Shown here: positions 43,541 to 51,848 of the stretch, one piece after another
Layout of the letters: each line of letters starts with the position of its first letter
How positions within the stretch are numbered: the stretch's first letter is position 1
Assembly: GCA_965226945.1 (NCBI GenBank)
Contig: OZ245717.1
Coordinates: 620,001 to 684,000 of the forward strand
Source of the DNA: SYLG01 sp965226945
GTDB lineage: Bacteria; Planctomycetota; Planctomycetia; Gemmatales; Gemmataceae
Direction: 5' to 3'
Length of the DNA: 64,000 nt
Notes under the pieces: generated by a model
The model's input: the letters and a program-made list of their open reading frames with translations, nothing else
Told to the model about the DNA's origin: nothing
Databases searched by the model: none
Position numbers and translations under genes: made by a program

Positions 43541-44503
43541 ATGCAAACGAACGCCTTGACCCACGATGTCCTCTGCGCGGGCATCCTGGTCGCCGACCAT
43601 GTGTCCACCCCGATCGACCATATGCCCATTGCAGGCGAGCTCATCCTCGCCGACCGGCTCGCCTTGACCCTGGGCGGATGCGCCGGCAATGTTGCGGTGA
43701 ATCTGACCCGATTGGGGGCCAACGCCGCCGTCTGCGGCCGCGTGGGTGACGATCTTTTCGCCGCGGTTCTCGACCGAATGATCAAGGAAGCCGGCGTCCG
43801 GGGGGTCCATCTCATTGACACTCCCGGCTGCGACACGAGCCAGACGCTGATCGTCAATGTCAAAGGGGAGGACCGGCGCTTCATCCACACCTTCGGCGCC
43901 AATCGCCGTTTCGTGGCCAAAGACATTCCTGCCGGCATGGCGCGCAAGGTGCTCTATCTGGGCGGCTACCTCTTGATGGAAGCGCTCGATCCGGCCGAGA
44001 CGGCGGATCTGCTCGCCAAATCGCGCGCCTCCGGCGTGCGCACCGTCGTCGATGTGGTGACCCCCGGCCCCGCCGAGTATTTGACCCGGCTCAAGCCGGT
44101 GCTTCCCCACACCGATGTCTTCATGCCCAACGACCATGAAGGACAATTAATCACCGGATCGTCCGATCCGGTGGAACAGGCAAAAGTGTTCCTGGGAATG
44201 GGGGCATCGACCGTGCTCATCACCATGGGTGAACGCGGCTCGGTACTCGCCAATTCCGAGGGGATTTTTCAGGCCAGGACTTTCCCGATCGACTACGTCG
44301 ATGGTTCGGGCGGCGGCGATGCCTTCGCGGCCGGCTTCATCCTCGGCATGATTTCCGACAAAAAGGATCTCGATTGCCTCGTCATGGGCAGCGCCGTCGG
44401 CGCCAGCTGCGTCCGCGCGATCGGTACCACGGCGGGCGTCTTCACCCTGCCTGAACTCACCGAGTTTCTCAAAAACCACAAGCTCGAAATTCGGCGAATT
44501 TGA
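43541..44503 (+). CDS. PfkB-family sugar kinase
   Basis: A 320-residue kinase with LTLGGCAGNVAVNLTRLGA (N-terminal PfkB signature region), CGRVGDDLF, and the catalytic YVDGSGGGDAFAAGF. The usual anion hole is DTxGAGD; here it is DGSGGGD, keeping the catalytic Asp. The substrate cannot be told from sequence. It is separated from the M50 gene by 20 bp, so it may be co-transcribed. Confidence 0.82.
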   Translation: MQTNALTHDVLCAGILVADHVSTPIDHMPIAGELILADRLALTLGGCAGNVAVNLTRLGANAAVCGRVGDDLFAAVLDRMIKEAGVRGVHLIDTPGCDTSQTLIVNVKGEDRRFIHTFGANRRFVAKDIPAGMARKVLYLGGYLLMEALDPAETADLLAKSRASGVRTVVDVVTPGPAEYLTRLKPVLPHTDVFMPNDHEGQLITGSSDPVEQAKVFLGMGASTVLITMGERGSVLANSEGIFQARTFPIDYVDGSGGGDAFAAGFILGMISDKKDLDCLVMGSAVGASCVRAIGTTAGVFTLPELTEFLKNHKLEIRRI

Positions 44504-44557
44504 CCTCGGCTTCGTTGCCGACCAACCGTTTCCCCTCCTTCGAGGCGAAACTGCCAT

Positions 44558-45526
44558 TTAAGGCACAGCCACTTCCCGTAGGACGGCATGCAGGAACGCG
44601 CCGCTGCCCGCCTCGTTCCTGCCCTGGTCGGCCGCGCGCCAGTCCCATTCGACGCGGTGGCCCATCACATCGGGAAACAGATCCTGAATGTCTTCAGGCA
44701 ATACCATATCCCTGCCCGCGACCAAGGCCCGGGCTTTCGATGCTTGCAACAGTTGAACGCCGGCGCGAGGGCTGGCCCCCAGCCTCACCTGGTCGGCAAA
44801 CACTTTGAGGCCGCCGTACTCTTGAGGCGACCGGGTGGCACGCACCAGGTCGACCAGATACTCCATGAGCGGCCGGGCGACATGAATGCCGTCGACTTTT
44901 TTGGGTAGCTCCCTGATCTGGTCCGGGTCAAGCACCGCTTCGATTTCCCCGACCGGACCGATGAGCGAGTGTGCTTCGAGAATCCGCACTTCCTCGGTGC
45001 GATTGGGATAGTCCAGGCGCATGCGAAATAAGAACCGATCTTTTTCCGCCTCGGAAAGCGGATAGACACCCTCCCATTCAATCGGGTTTTGCGTGGCGAT
45101 CACCAGAAACGGATCGCCCAGCGCAATCGTCTCGTCGGCGAGGCTGACCTGGCGATCCTGCATCGCTTCGAGCAAGGCCGAATGGGTGCGCGGCGGCGCG
45201 CGATTGAGTTCGTCGGCCAGAATCACCTGCGAGAAAATCGGCCCTTTGCGTAAGCGAAACTCGCCCGTCTGCGGCACATACACCGGCCCGCCCAGAATGT
45301 CGCCGGGCAACATGTCGGAGGTGAACTGAATCCGCCGAAAACCCAGTCCCAGACAGCGCGAAAAGACTGAAGCCAGCCTGGTTTTCGCCAATCCAGGCAC
45401 GCCCTCCAAGAGCACATGCCCCCGGCAGGCCAGCGCCAAAATCAGCCTGTCGATCACCTTTTCCTGGCCGCAAACATGGCGATGGACCGATTGCTTGAGC
45501 TTTGCGACCCAGTCGGGAATCAGCAT
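44558..45526 (-). CDS. MoxR-type AAA+ ATPase
   Basis: A 322-residue ATPase with Walker A LLEGVPGLAKTRLA, Walker B FSQVILADELNRAPPRTHSALLEAMQD, sensor I VIATQNPIEWEGVYPLSEAEKDRF, and a C-terminal lid with SPRAGVQLLQASKARALV. MoxR proteins usually act with DUF58 and VWA proteins as chaperones for enzyme maturation; neither is next to it here. Start 45526 has GGGAG. Confidence 0.88.
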   Translation of the reverse strand: MLIPDWVAKLKQSVHRHVCGQEKVIDRLILALACRGHVLLEGVPGLAKTRLASVFSRCLGLGFRRIQFTSDMLPGDILGGPVYVPQTGEFRLRKGPIFSQVILADELNRAPPRTHSALLEAMQDRQVSLADETIALGDPFLVIATQNPIEWEGVYPLSEAEKDRFLFRMRLDYPNRTEEVRILEAHSLIGPVGEIEAVLDPDQIRELPKKVDGIHVARPLMEYLVDLVRATRSPQEYGGLKVFADQVRLGASPRAGVQLLQASKARALVAGRDMVLPEDIQDLFPDVMGHRVEWDWRAADQGRNEAGSGAFLHAVLREVAVP

Positions 45527-45690
45527 GAAGAAACTCCCGGCCCCATCGTTATGGTCGCCACGACATGACTCGTTTCCGCGCTCACGACCTGTCCCATTCC
45601 TTGTCGAATTTCTTATCTTTCCCAGGTAGGTAGCTCAGCCAAACCGGCGAAATTTCTTCGTTTTCTTCATCGGGGTCGCATCGGCATTCC

Positions 45691-46122
45691 ATGGACATGG
45701 ACACGTTTGGCAAAATGGTGGCCCGGGTCATGGAACGGCTGCCCGCCGCCTTCGAGCCCCACCTCGACAATGTCGTGGTCGACATCGAGGACTACCCTGA
45801 CGAAGAAACCTTGAAACTCGCCGGATTCACCCCGGAAGAAATCGACGAGGGAGATACCCTTTTCGGCCTGTTCGTGCCGCTTGACGGCGGTCATCCGATG
45901 GCAGGCGATTCGATCGACATGGATCAGGTGCCGCACCGGCTCATCATCTTCAAGGGCCCGCTCGAGGAAGCCTTTCCCGATCCGAAAATCTTGAATATTG
46001 AAATTCGCAAAACGGTGATCCACGAACTGGCCCATCACTTCGGCTGGAGCGATCGGGATCTCGAATCGTTCGACAGTAAAGAAAACCCCTTTCCCGATGA
46101 CCTTTTTGAGGACATGTCATGA
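45691..46122 (+). CDS. Minimal zincin metalloprotease (DUF1025 / Zincin_1 type)
   Basis: A 143-residue acidic protein with HELAHHFG (111-118) near the C-terminus and the upstream strand pair ...VVVDIEDYP... and GLFVPL..., as in the Zincin_1 family of minimal gluzincins. HELAH binds zinc; the third ligand is probably Glu in the following acidic helix. The stop overlaps the next ATG (ATGA). The start could also be Met3 (45697). Confidence 0.75.
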   Translation: MDMDTFGKMVARVMERLPAAFEPHLDNVVVDIEDYPDEETLKLAGFTPEEIDEGDTLFGLFVPLDGGHPMAGDSIDMDQVPHRLIIFKGPLEEAFPDPKILNIEIRKTVIHELAHHFGWSDRDLESFDSKENPFPDDLFEDMS

Positions 46123-46913
46123 AGACCAACGCAGTGAAGGCAACCCTGGCAAACGGCGGCGCCACCGTCGGCACCTGGCTTTCCCTGGCAAGCTGGGCTT
46201 CAGGCCGCTTTCTGGCCCGCGCCGGGTTCGATTGGCTGACCCTCGACCTGGAGCATAGCCACGCCGACCTGGAAACCGCCGCGGCGCTGTTCGCGACGAT
46301 TGCCGACTCGGGCTGCACCGCCCTGGTGCGCGTGCCCAGCAATCGCCACGACCATATCAAAAAGGTGCTCGATATCGGGGCTCAGGGAATTGTCGTGCCG
46401 ATGGTCAACAGCGCCGAGGAAGCGCTCGCGGCAGTCGAGGCCTGCCTGTACCCGCCCGAAGGAAACCGCTCCGTAGGCGGCTCGCTGCCGGCGCTCAATT
46501 TTCAAACCTCGTCAGCCGATTATCAGGCCAACGCCAACCGCCAGATCCTCATCGTCTTGCAATGTGAACACAGGCTGGCGGTGGAGCGCATCGACGAGAT
46601 TTTGAAGGTCGGCGGCTTCGACGCGCTCTTCGTTGGGCCCAACGACTTGGCCGCCAGCTACCGCAAAGCCAATGGCCAGGGTCCCACGGCCGAGGAACTG
46701 AATCAGGCCAATCGCACCATTTTGCAAGCTTGCCAGAAACATGGAATCGCCCCCGGCTATCATGCGATGACTCCCGCCGAGGGGAAATTACGACTGGAAG
46801 AAGGATGGCGTTTTGTCGCGGTGGGCAGCGACCTGCGATTTCTCTTGGAAGGGGCAAAGCAGGCACTGGAAACCGTCGACCGAAGCACCGCCGCACCGAC
46901 GGCGAAATACTAG
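46119..46913 (+). CDS. HpcH/HpaI-family aldolase
   Basis: A 264-residue class II aldolase-like TIM barrel: GTWLSLASWASGRFLARAGFDWLTLDLEHSH, then GAQGIVVPMVNSAEEA with the metal-binding region, PPEGNRSVGG (catalytic Arg segment), and FVGPNDLAASY. Members cleave 2-keto-3-deoxy acids or act on related hydroxy-keto acids. It is coupled to the zincin gene by an ATGA overlap. The substrate is unassigned. Confidence 0.82.
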   Translation: MKTNAVKATLANGGATVGTWLSLASWASGRFLARAGFDWLTLDLEHSHADLETAAALFATIADSGCTALVRVPSNRHDHIKKVLDIGAQGIVVPMVNSAEEALAAVEACLYPPEGNRSVGGSLPALNFQTSSADYQANANRQILIVLQCEHRLAVERIDEILKVGGFDALFVGPNDLAASYRKANGQGPTAEELNQANRTILQACQKHGIAPGYHAMTPAEGKLRLEEGWRFVAVGSDLRFLLEGAKQALETVDRSTAAPTAKY

Positions 46914-46941
46914 GCACGGCCAGTGCGATTCCTCTCTGTGT

Positions 46942-46981
46942 AAAATGGCAAAATAGGCTGTACGAAAATGGTAAAATAGGC
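46942..46981 (+). repeat. Two 17-bp direct repeats
   Basis: AAAATGGCAAAATAGGC (46942-46958) and AAAATGGTAAAATAGGC (46965-46981) differ at one base and are six bases apart, just past the aldolase stop between convergent genes. Their function is unknown. Confidence 0.6.
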
Positions 46982-46992
46982 CCGGCCGGGGC

Positions 46993-47880
46993 TTAAGGAC
47001 TTGGCGGCGGCGGGGCCACAACGATGATCAGGTTGGTGCTGAGCACCTCGGGAAGCGGCTCCTCGGATTTCTTGCGGCTCTTCAGCCGGGCATAATCTTC
47101 CTTCTTCAAGACCAGGTCGACCTGAATTCGGGCTCGTGGCTGCAAGTCGGCGCTATCGGCCGGATAGCCAGGGGTTTTTGTGTCCTCCCCCTTGAGCTCC
47201 TTGAGTTCCTTGGCGGTGTAGCGTTTCATCCGGCCCTTATCGTCATAAAGGGGCGGAGGATTGAGCACGCGGATTTTCACGTCGTCGGTCAGGATGGCTT
47301 TGACTTCATGATCCTTGGTTTTGAGCTCGCCCTTGATCTGGGCGTTACGGCCCGAACCGCTGATGCTCGGCACGACGGCATACTGCCTCACCTTGAGATT
47401 GAGAACGCCGCTTGTCTGATCAAAGCCCGCGACTTCCGCCAACAGGCTTTTGTGCATGACCACATAGGGGCTTTTCTGAGCTTCGGTCTTTTCCTGGCCC
47501 TTCTTTCCCGATTTGTTCAACAGGTCGCTCGTGCTGCTTCCTTTTTTCGTGCCATCGGTCTTTTTGGGATCGCCGTCTTTCTTGGGAGTGTCTTTCCCCG
47601 GGTCGGTCTTTTTGGGATCGCCGTCTTTTTTGGGAGTGTCTTTCCCCGGGTCGGTCTTTTTCGGATCATCTTCTTTCTTGGCGGCATCCTCTTTTTTTGC
47701 ACCGTTTTTGGAAGGATCGGTTTTCTTCGCGGCGTCCTTATCGCCGGGATCCTGAAATAGGTTTGCCTCGAATTCCTCGGCGCAATCCGAGGTCCTGGCA
47801 AAAACTCCCTCAAAAGTGGAGCATAACCCGATGGCGGCCAGGAAGCCGGCAGCGCAAACGAAGCGAAGGATTGCGATCAT
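46993..47880 (-). CDS. Secreted protein with Lys/Asp-rich repeat region
   Basis: A 295-residue protein with a signal peptide (RFVCAAGFLAAIGLCSTFEGVFA). A highly charged Lys/Asp/Pro repeat region (about 45-112) contains two copies of a 16-residue unit including DPKKTDPGKDTPKKDG. A C-terminal domain (about 130-285) includes VMHKSLLAEVAGFDQTSGVLNL and TNLIIVVAPPPP. No family is recognised. The start at 47880 gives the signal peptide; the longer frame overlaps mutL. Confidence 0.55.
   Translation of the reverse strand: MIAILRFVCAAGFLAAIGLCSTFEGVFARTSDCAEEFEANLFQDPGDKDAAKKTDPSKNGAKKEDAAKKEDDPKKTDPGKDTPKKDGDPKKTDPGKDTPKKDGDPKKTDGTKKGSSTSDLLNKSGKKGQEKTEAQKSPYVVMHKSLLAEVAGFDQTSGVLNLKVRQYAVVPSISGSGRNAQIKGELKTKDHEVKAILTDDVKIRVLNPPPLYDDKGRMKRYTAKELKELKGEDTKTPGYPADSADLQPRARIQVDLVLKKEDYARLKSRKKSEEPLPEVLSTNLIIVVAPPPPSP
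47555..47650 (-). repeat. 48-bp coding tandem repeat
   Basis: Two identical 48-bp copies (47555-47602, 47603-47650), each encoding 16 residues, are followed by a degenerate third from 47651. They lie in the Lys/Asp-rich part of the secreted protein and keep its frame. Confidence 0.85.
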
Positions 47881-47946
47881 GAAAGGTCCCAGCCAAGGCT
47901 CGATGAAACCGGGATGAAGGCGAGTCTTCTTGATTTTAACCTCAAT

Positions 47947-48000
47947 CCCTTGACTGGCAAATGCCCCTTGACTGCCATTTGCTTGACTGCCATTTGAAGG
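47947..48000 (-). repeat. Three TTGACTG-type short repeats
   Basis: TTGACTGGCAAATG, TTGACTGCCATTTG and TTGACTGCCATTTG stand one after another between mutL and the next minus-strand gene. The last two are exact 15-bp tandem copies. They could be a binding array or slippage product. Confidence 0.5.
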
Positions 48001-48007
48001 GGAGGAA

Positions 48008-50104
48008 TTAGATGCGGCCGAACTGTTTCTCCAGATCCTGGCGTGAAAGAAAGAGCGCCGTGGGCCTTCCATGGGGGCAATGATTGGGGTCGAGCGCCAG
48101 ATGCCTTTGCGCCAGCAATGCCTCCATCTGCTCTGGGGTCAGCCGCTCATTGGCTCGCACCGCGCTGTGGCAGGCGAGCAGAGCCATCAGGGAATGGAGC
48201 ATCTCCTCCCGGGTGGGGAAGATTTCCGTAAGCACGAGCTTTTCCGCCAGGTTGCGAAAGACACTTCCCGCCGAACGGTTGCCCAGGATTTGCGGTAGCC
48301 CGAGCACGGCCAGCGAACCGCTGCCGTAGTTCTCGATTTCGAAGCCAAGCGCATTCCATTCCGCCTTGCGTTCCAGGAGCAGATCGGCCTGGGCTTGGGG
48401 AAAATCGACCACTTCGGGCAACAGCAGCCGCTGCATCGGCAGCGGCCCCTGCGCATGCTTTTGCTTGAGCTGATCGTAAAGGATTCGCTCGTGCAGCGCA
48501 TGCTGATCGATGACCATCACCCCCTTGTCGGTCTCAACCACAAGGTAGGAATCGTACACCTGCAAAAATCGCCCGGAAGCCCCCTCGCTCAGGGCGCGGA
48601 AATCGCCTTCGGCGCTTCTCTGAGAGGTCGCGCTGACAGGCTCGGGCGGCGGCATCGCAGCCGGCGTTTGTTTTCTTACGAGATCGTTAAAATCCGTAAC
48701 CGACGCTGCCGAGACATCCGGCGTCACAGGACTTGGTTGCACCGGCGATATCGAAGCGGGATTCCCTGTTAGCCGCTCTGCCGATGCGGGCTCGATGGGG
48801 TCTTTCGCCTGATTGCCACCGGCGAGCGGATTCCAGGAACTTGGCTGCGGTTCGTATTCGGAGCGGGGCGGTTGCGTGGGCGGAACCCAGGCAGGAAGCG
48901 GTTGGATGGGGGTCGGGATTCTCGAACCCGAAAACGGTGTAGGGAAAGGCAGAGGAGTCATTGGCCTGGGTCCGGCCGTCAACTCCAAAGGCGCCGCCGG
49001 CTGGGTGAACGGATTTCCCACGCCCATGGAGGGCAAGGTCAACGCAGGCTGGATATTCTCGCGGCGCAGCCGTTCTCGGATCGCCTTGTTCACCAGGTGA
49101 TGGATCGCCTGTCCATCCCGAAAACGGACTTCGGCCTTGGCCGGGTGGACATTGACATCGACGAGCGTGGGATCGATTTCCAGCATCAGGATGCCGACCG
49201 GAAAGCGCCCAACCATGAGCAATCCGCGGTAAGCCTCGGCGAGCGCATGGGCAATGTTGCGGTCGCGCACGCAGCGGCCATTGACCAGGAAATGCTGAAA
49301 CTTCGTGGTGGACCGGTCAATTCGGTTGTTGCTCACCACTCCGACAAGGCGCATCCCCTGCCCCTTGCCCTCGACTTCCAAAAGGTCGGAGGCGACTTCG
49401 GATCCCCAGAGGATTTCGGCACGGGCGCGCAAATCGATGGCCGCCGGCGCGTCCAGCGTCACCTTGCCATGATTGCGAATGAGCAGATAGGGGGCGGTTT
49501 CTCCCAGGCGGTTGACCGCGAGCATCAACCGCTGCACCGTTTCCATCAAGAAGGCCGTTTCGGCCGACTGGGCCTTGAGGAATTTTTTTCGGGCCGGTGT
49601 GTTGTAAAAGAGATTACGCACTTCGATGCGCGTGCCCTGCGGGCCGGTCCAGGGCTGCATCGGCCCGATGACTCCGCCTTCGCAGATGACCTGGTGGCCA
49701 AAATCGGCGCCACGTGATCTAGATTGAATGGTGAGCCGGGAGACGCTGGCGATGCTTGCCAGGGCTTCGCCGCGAAAGCCGAGGGTGGCGATGCTTTCAA
49801 GATCTTCGCTTTTTTGTAATTTGCTCGTCGCGTGCGAAGTGAGCGCTAATTCCAGATCGTCCGGGGCGATGCCATGGCCGTCGTCCACGACACGCAAGAG
49901 CTCGACGCCGCCCTGTTCAAAATCGATTTCAATGCGCCGCGCGCCGGCATCGACACTGTTTTCCACCAGCTCGCGCAACACGCTTCCGGGCCGCTCGACC
50001 ACCTCACCCGCGGCGATCTGGGCAATCGTGACCGGATCGAGCTTGCGAATCCGAGATCGGACCGGATTGATCCCGGACTCCTTGCCTTCCTCCTGCCGAG
50101 TCAC
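48008..50104 (-). CDS. mutL: DNA mismatch repair protein MutL
   Basis: A 698-residue protein. The GHL ATPase motifs are clear: ELVENSVDAGA (I), VVDDGHGI (II), TLGFRGEALASI (III), and GTRIEVRNLFYNTPARKKFL. A Pro-rich linker spans about 350-510. The C-terminal domain has DQHALHERILYD, the endonuclease motif DQHAx2Ex4E with Asp for the last Glu, plus ACHSAVRANERL and CPHGRPT, so it probably nicks DNA. It connects MutS to downstream repair. The start is GTG, overlapping the stop of the regulator gene (GTGA) with AAGGAAG upstream. Confidence 0.95.
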   Translation of the reverse strand: MTRQEEGKESGINPVRSRIRKLDPVTIAQIAAGEVVERPGSVLRELVENSVDAGARRIEIDFEQGGVELLRVVDDGHGIAPDDLELALTSHATSKLQKSEDLESIATLGFRGEALASIASVSRLTIQSRSRGADFGHQVICEGGVIGPMQPWTGPQGTRIEVRNLFYNTPARKKFLKAQSAETAFLMETVQRLMLAVNRLGETAPYLLIRNHGKVTLDAPAAIDLRARAEILWGSEVASDLLEVEGKGQGMRLVGVVSNNRIDRSTTKFQHFLVNGRCVRDRNIAHALAEAYRGLLMVGRFPVGILMLEIDPTLVDVNVHPAKAEVRFRDGQAIHHLVNKAIRERLRRENIQPALTLPSMGVGNPFTQPAAPLELTAGPRPMTPLPFPTPFSGSRIPTPIQPLPAWVPPTQPPRSEYEPQPSSWNPLAGGNQAKDPIEPASAERLTGNPASISPVQPSPVTPDVSAASVTDFNDLVRKQTPAAMPPPEPVSATSQRSAEGDFRALSEGASGRFLQVYDSYLVVETDKGVMVIDQHALHERILYDQLKQKHAQGPLPMQRLLLPEVVDFPQAQADLLLERKAEWNALGFEIENYGSGSLAVLGLPQILGNRSAGSVFRNLAEKLVLTEIFPTREEMLHSLMALLACHSAVRANERLTPEQMEALLAQRHLALDPNHCPHGRPTALFLSRQDLEKQFGRI

Positions 50105-51639
50105 TCGTCGCTTCCTTCTTCCGCCATGGCCATCTTCTTCATCTTGCGCTGAAGCGTCGACAACGGGATCCCAAGAATGTCGGCCGCCGCGCTCAGGTCG
50201 CCGCCGCCCTCATTGATCGCGTCGCGGATCTTGTCTTGAAGCTTCCAGTCCTGGATGACGCGGTAAAGCGTGCGCTCGCCGATGCCGAGCATTTTGGCCG
50301 CTTCCTCGCGGTTGCCTTGCATCAGGTTGAGCGCCTGTTCGATGTAGAACCGTTCGACCTCGCTTAAGGGCCGGCCCACCAGGCTGTCTTCCCCGGAATG
50401 CTGCGCCGTCGCGGGCCCAATTCTCTTGAGGACTTCCCCTTCCTGAACATCGTCGGCACCCAGTATGCCATCGATGTCGAGCACGACCATGCTTTCCATG
50501 AAGTTGCGCAGCTCGCGGACATTGCCCGGCCAGTCGTAGGTGGCCATGGCTCGGCGCACCGGCTCGGAAATGGCCGTGACCTCCTTGGAATGGAGCTGGT
50601 TGAACTCCTTGAGGAAGTGGGTGGCGAGCAAGGCGATGTCTTCGCGGCGCTCGCGCAAGGGAGGCAATTTGATCTTGAGCCGGTTGAGGCGGAAATACAA
50701 ATCCTGGCGAAATTTCCCTTCTGCGACCGCCTGATCCAGGTCGCGGTGGGTTGCCGAGACAACGCGCACATTGACCTTGATCGGTTCATTGCTGCCGATG
50801 CGGGTCACCTCGCTGTTTTCGAGCACTCGCAAGAGCTTGGCCTGCAACTGCATCGGCATGTCGCCGACTTCGTCGAGAAACAGGGTGCCGCCGTTGGCAT
50901 GTTCGAAGCGGCCCTTGCGCATCTTTTCGGCGCCGGTGAAGGCGCCGGCATCGTGGCCGAAGAGTTCATCATCGAGCAGGTTTTCATTGAGCGCGGTGCA
51001 GTTCATGGCCACGAACGGCTTGTTGCGCCGGGGGCTGTTGTTGTGGATCGCCTTGGCGATCAGTTCCTTGCCGGTACCAGTCTCTCCCTGGATCAAGACT
51101 GTCGCGTTGGTCGGGGCAATGTGCTTGAGCTTGGCGAGCACTTCGTGCATGCGCGAGCTGGACCCCACCATCCCCTCGAAGCCGAATTTCTCGTCGATTT
51201 GGCGGCGCAGGTCGCGGTTGACCTGGCTTAAGCGCACCTTTTCCGCCGATTTTTCCAAGACGGAGCGCAACTCCCCCATGTCGAGCGGCTTGGTCAGGTA
51301 GTGCGCGGCCCCCTGTTTGATCGCTTCGACCGCGGTGCGCACATCCGCGTGGCCGGTGATCAGGATCACCTCGCCGTCGGGGTTGAGCTGGCGAGCGCTG
51401 CGCAAAATGGCCAGCCCGTCGGTATCGCCTAAGCGCAGGTCGGTGACGACCACATCGAACGGCTCATTCTCCATCTTGCGCTGGGCGCTGGCGCCGGAGT
51501 TGGCTTTCTCGGTTTCAAAGCCGATTTTCTCAAGCACTTCGGCGACCACCTCGGCGTGGGCCTTGTCGTCGTCGACCACGAGAAGTCGCATTCCCTCGCC
51601 GGGCCGTTGTGATTTGGTTTTTTCGATGGGACTCACCAT
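50101..51639 (-). CDS. NtrC-type sigma-54 response regulator with two Fis-like HTHs
   Basis: A 512-residue regulator. The receiver (about 17-135) has DDD 23-25, phospho-acceptor Asp67, Thr95 and Lys117. The AAA+ domain has Walker A GETGTGKE (185-192) and the sigma-54 contact loop GAFTGA (232-237). The C-terminus has one Fis-like HTH at about 430-465 (GNREEAAKMLGIGERTLYR) and a second at 472-503 (GDLSAAADILGIPLSTLQRK). NtrC has only one. It activates RNA polymerase with sigma-54 after phosphorylation by an unseen histidine kinase. Start 51639 has TTGGAGAA. Confidence 0.92.
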   Translation of the reverse strand: MVSPIEKTKSQRPGEGMRLLVVDDDKAHAEVVAEVLEKIGFETEKANSGASAQRKMENEPFDVVVTDLRLGDTDGLAILRSARQLNPDGEVILITGHADVRTAVEAIKQGAAHYLTKPLDMGELRSVLEKSAEKVRLSQVNRDLRRQIDEKFGFEGMVGSSSRMHEVLAKLKHIAPTNATVLIQGETGTGKELIAKAIHNNSPRRNKPFVAMNCTALNENLLDDELFGHDAGAFTGAEKMRKGRFEHANGGTLFLDEVGDMPMQLQAKLLRVLENSEVTRIGSNEPIKVNVRVVSATHRDLDQAVAEGKFRQDLYFRLNRLKIKLPPLRERREDIALLATHFLKEFNQLHSKEVTAISEPVRRAMATYDWPGNVRELRNFMESMVVLDIDGILGADDVQEGEVLKRIGPATAQHSGEDSLVGRPLSEVERFYIEQALNLMQGNREEAAKMLGIGERTLYRVIQDWKLQDKIRDAINEGGGDLSAAADILGIPLSTLQRKMKKMAMAEEGSDE

Positions 51640-51848
51640 GGGAAATTCTCCAACGGTTAGTTTAAGAAAACCGGTCCCTGGTGGCGTCGCGGGACTTGCT
51701 TGGGGGGGATTTTCTTAGCTTCTTTATCCTTAGGCGCCGTGTTTCGCCGGCCGAAAGACGGTTCCTTTCCCCGTGTGCGCACCTCACTAAGCGTTGACGG
51801 ATGGACTGCTATCGGCGCATCGATTGCGTCCGCATTCGCTAATCGCTT

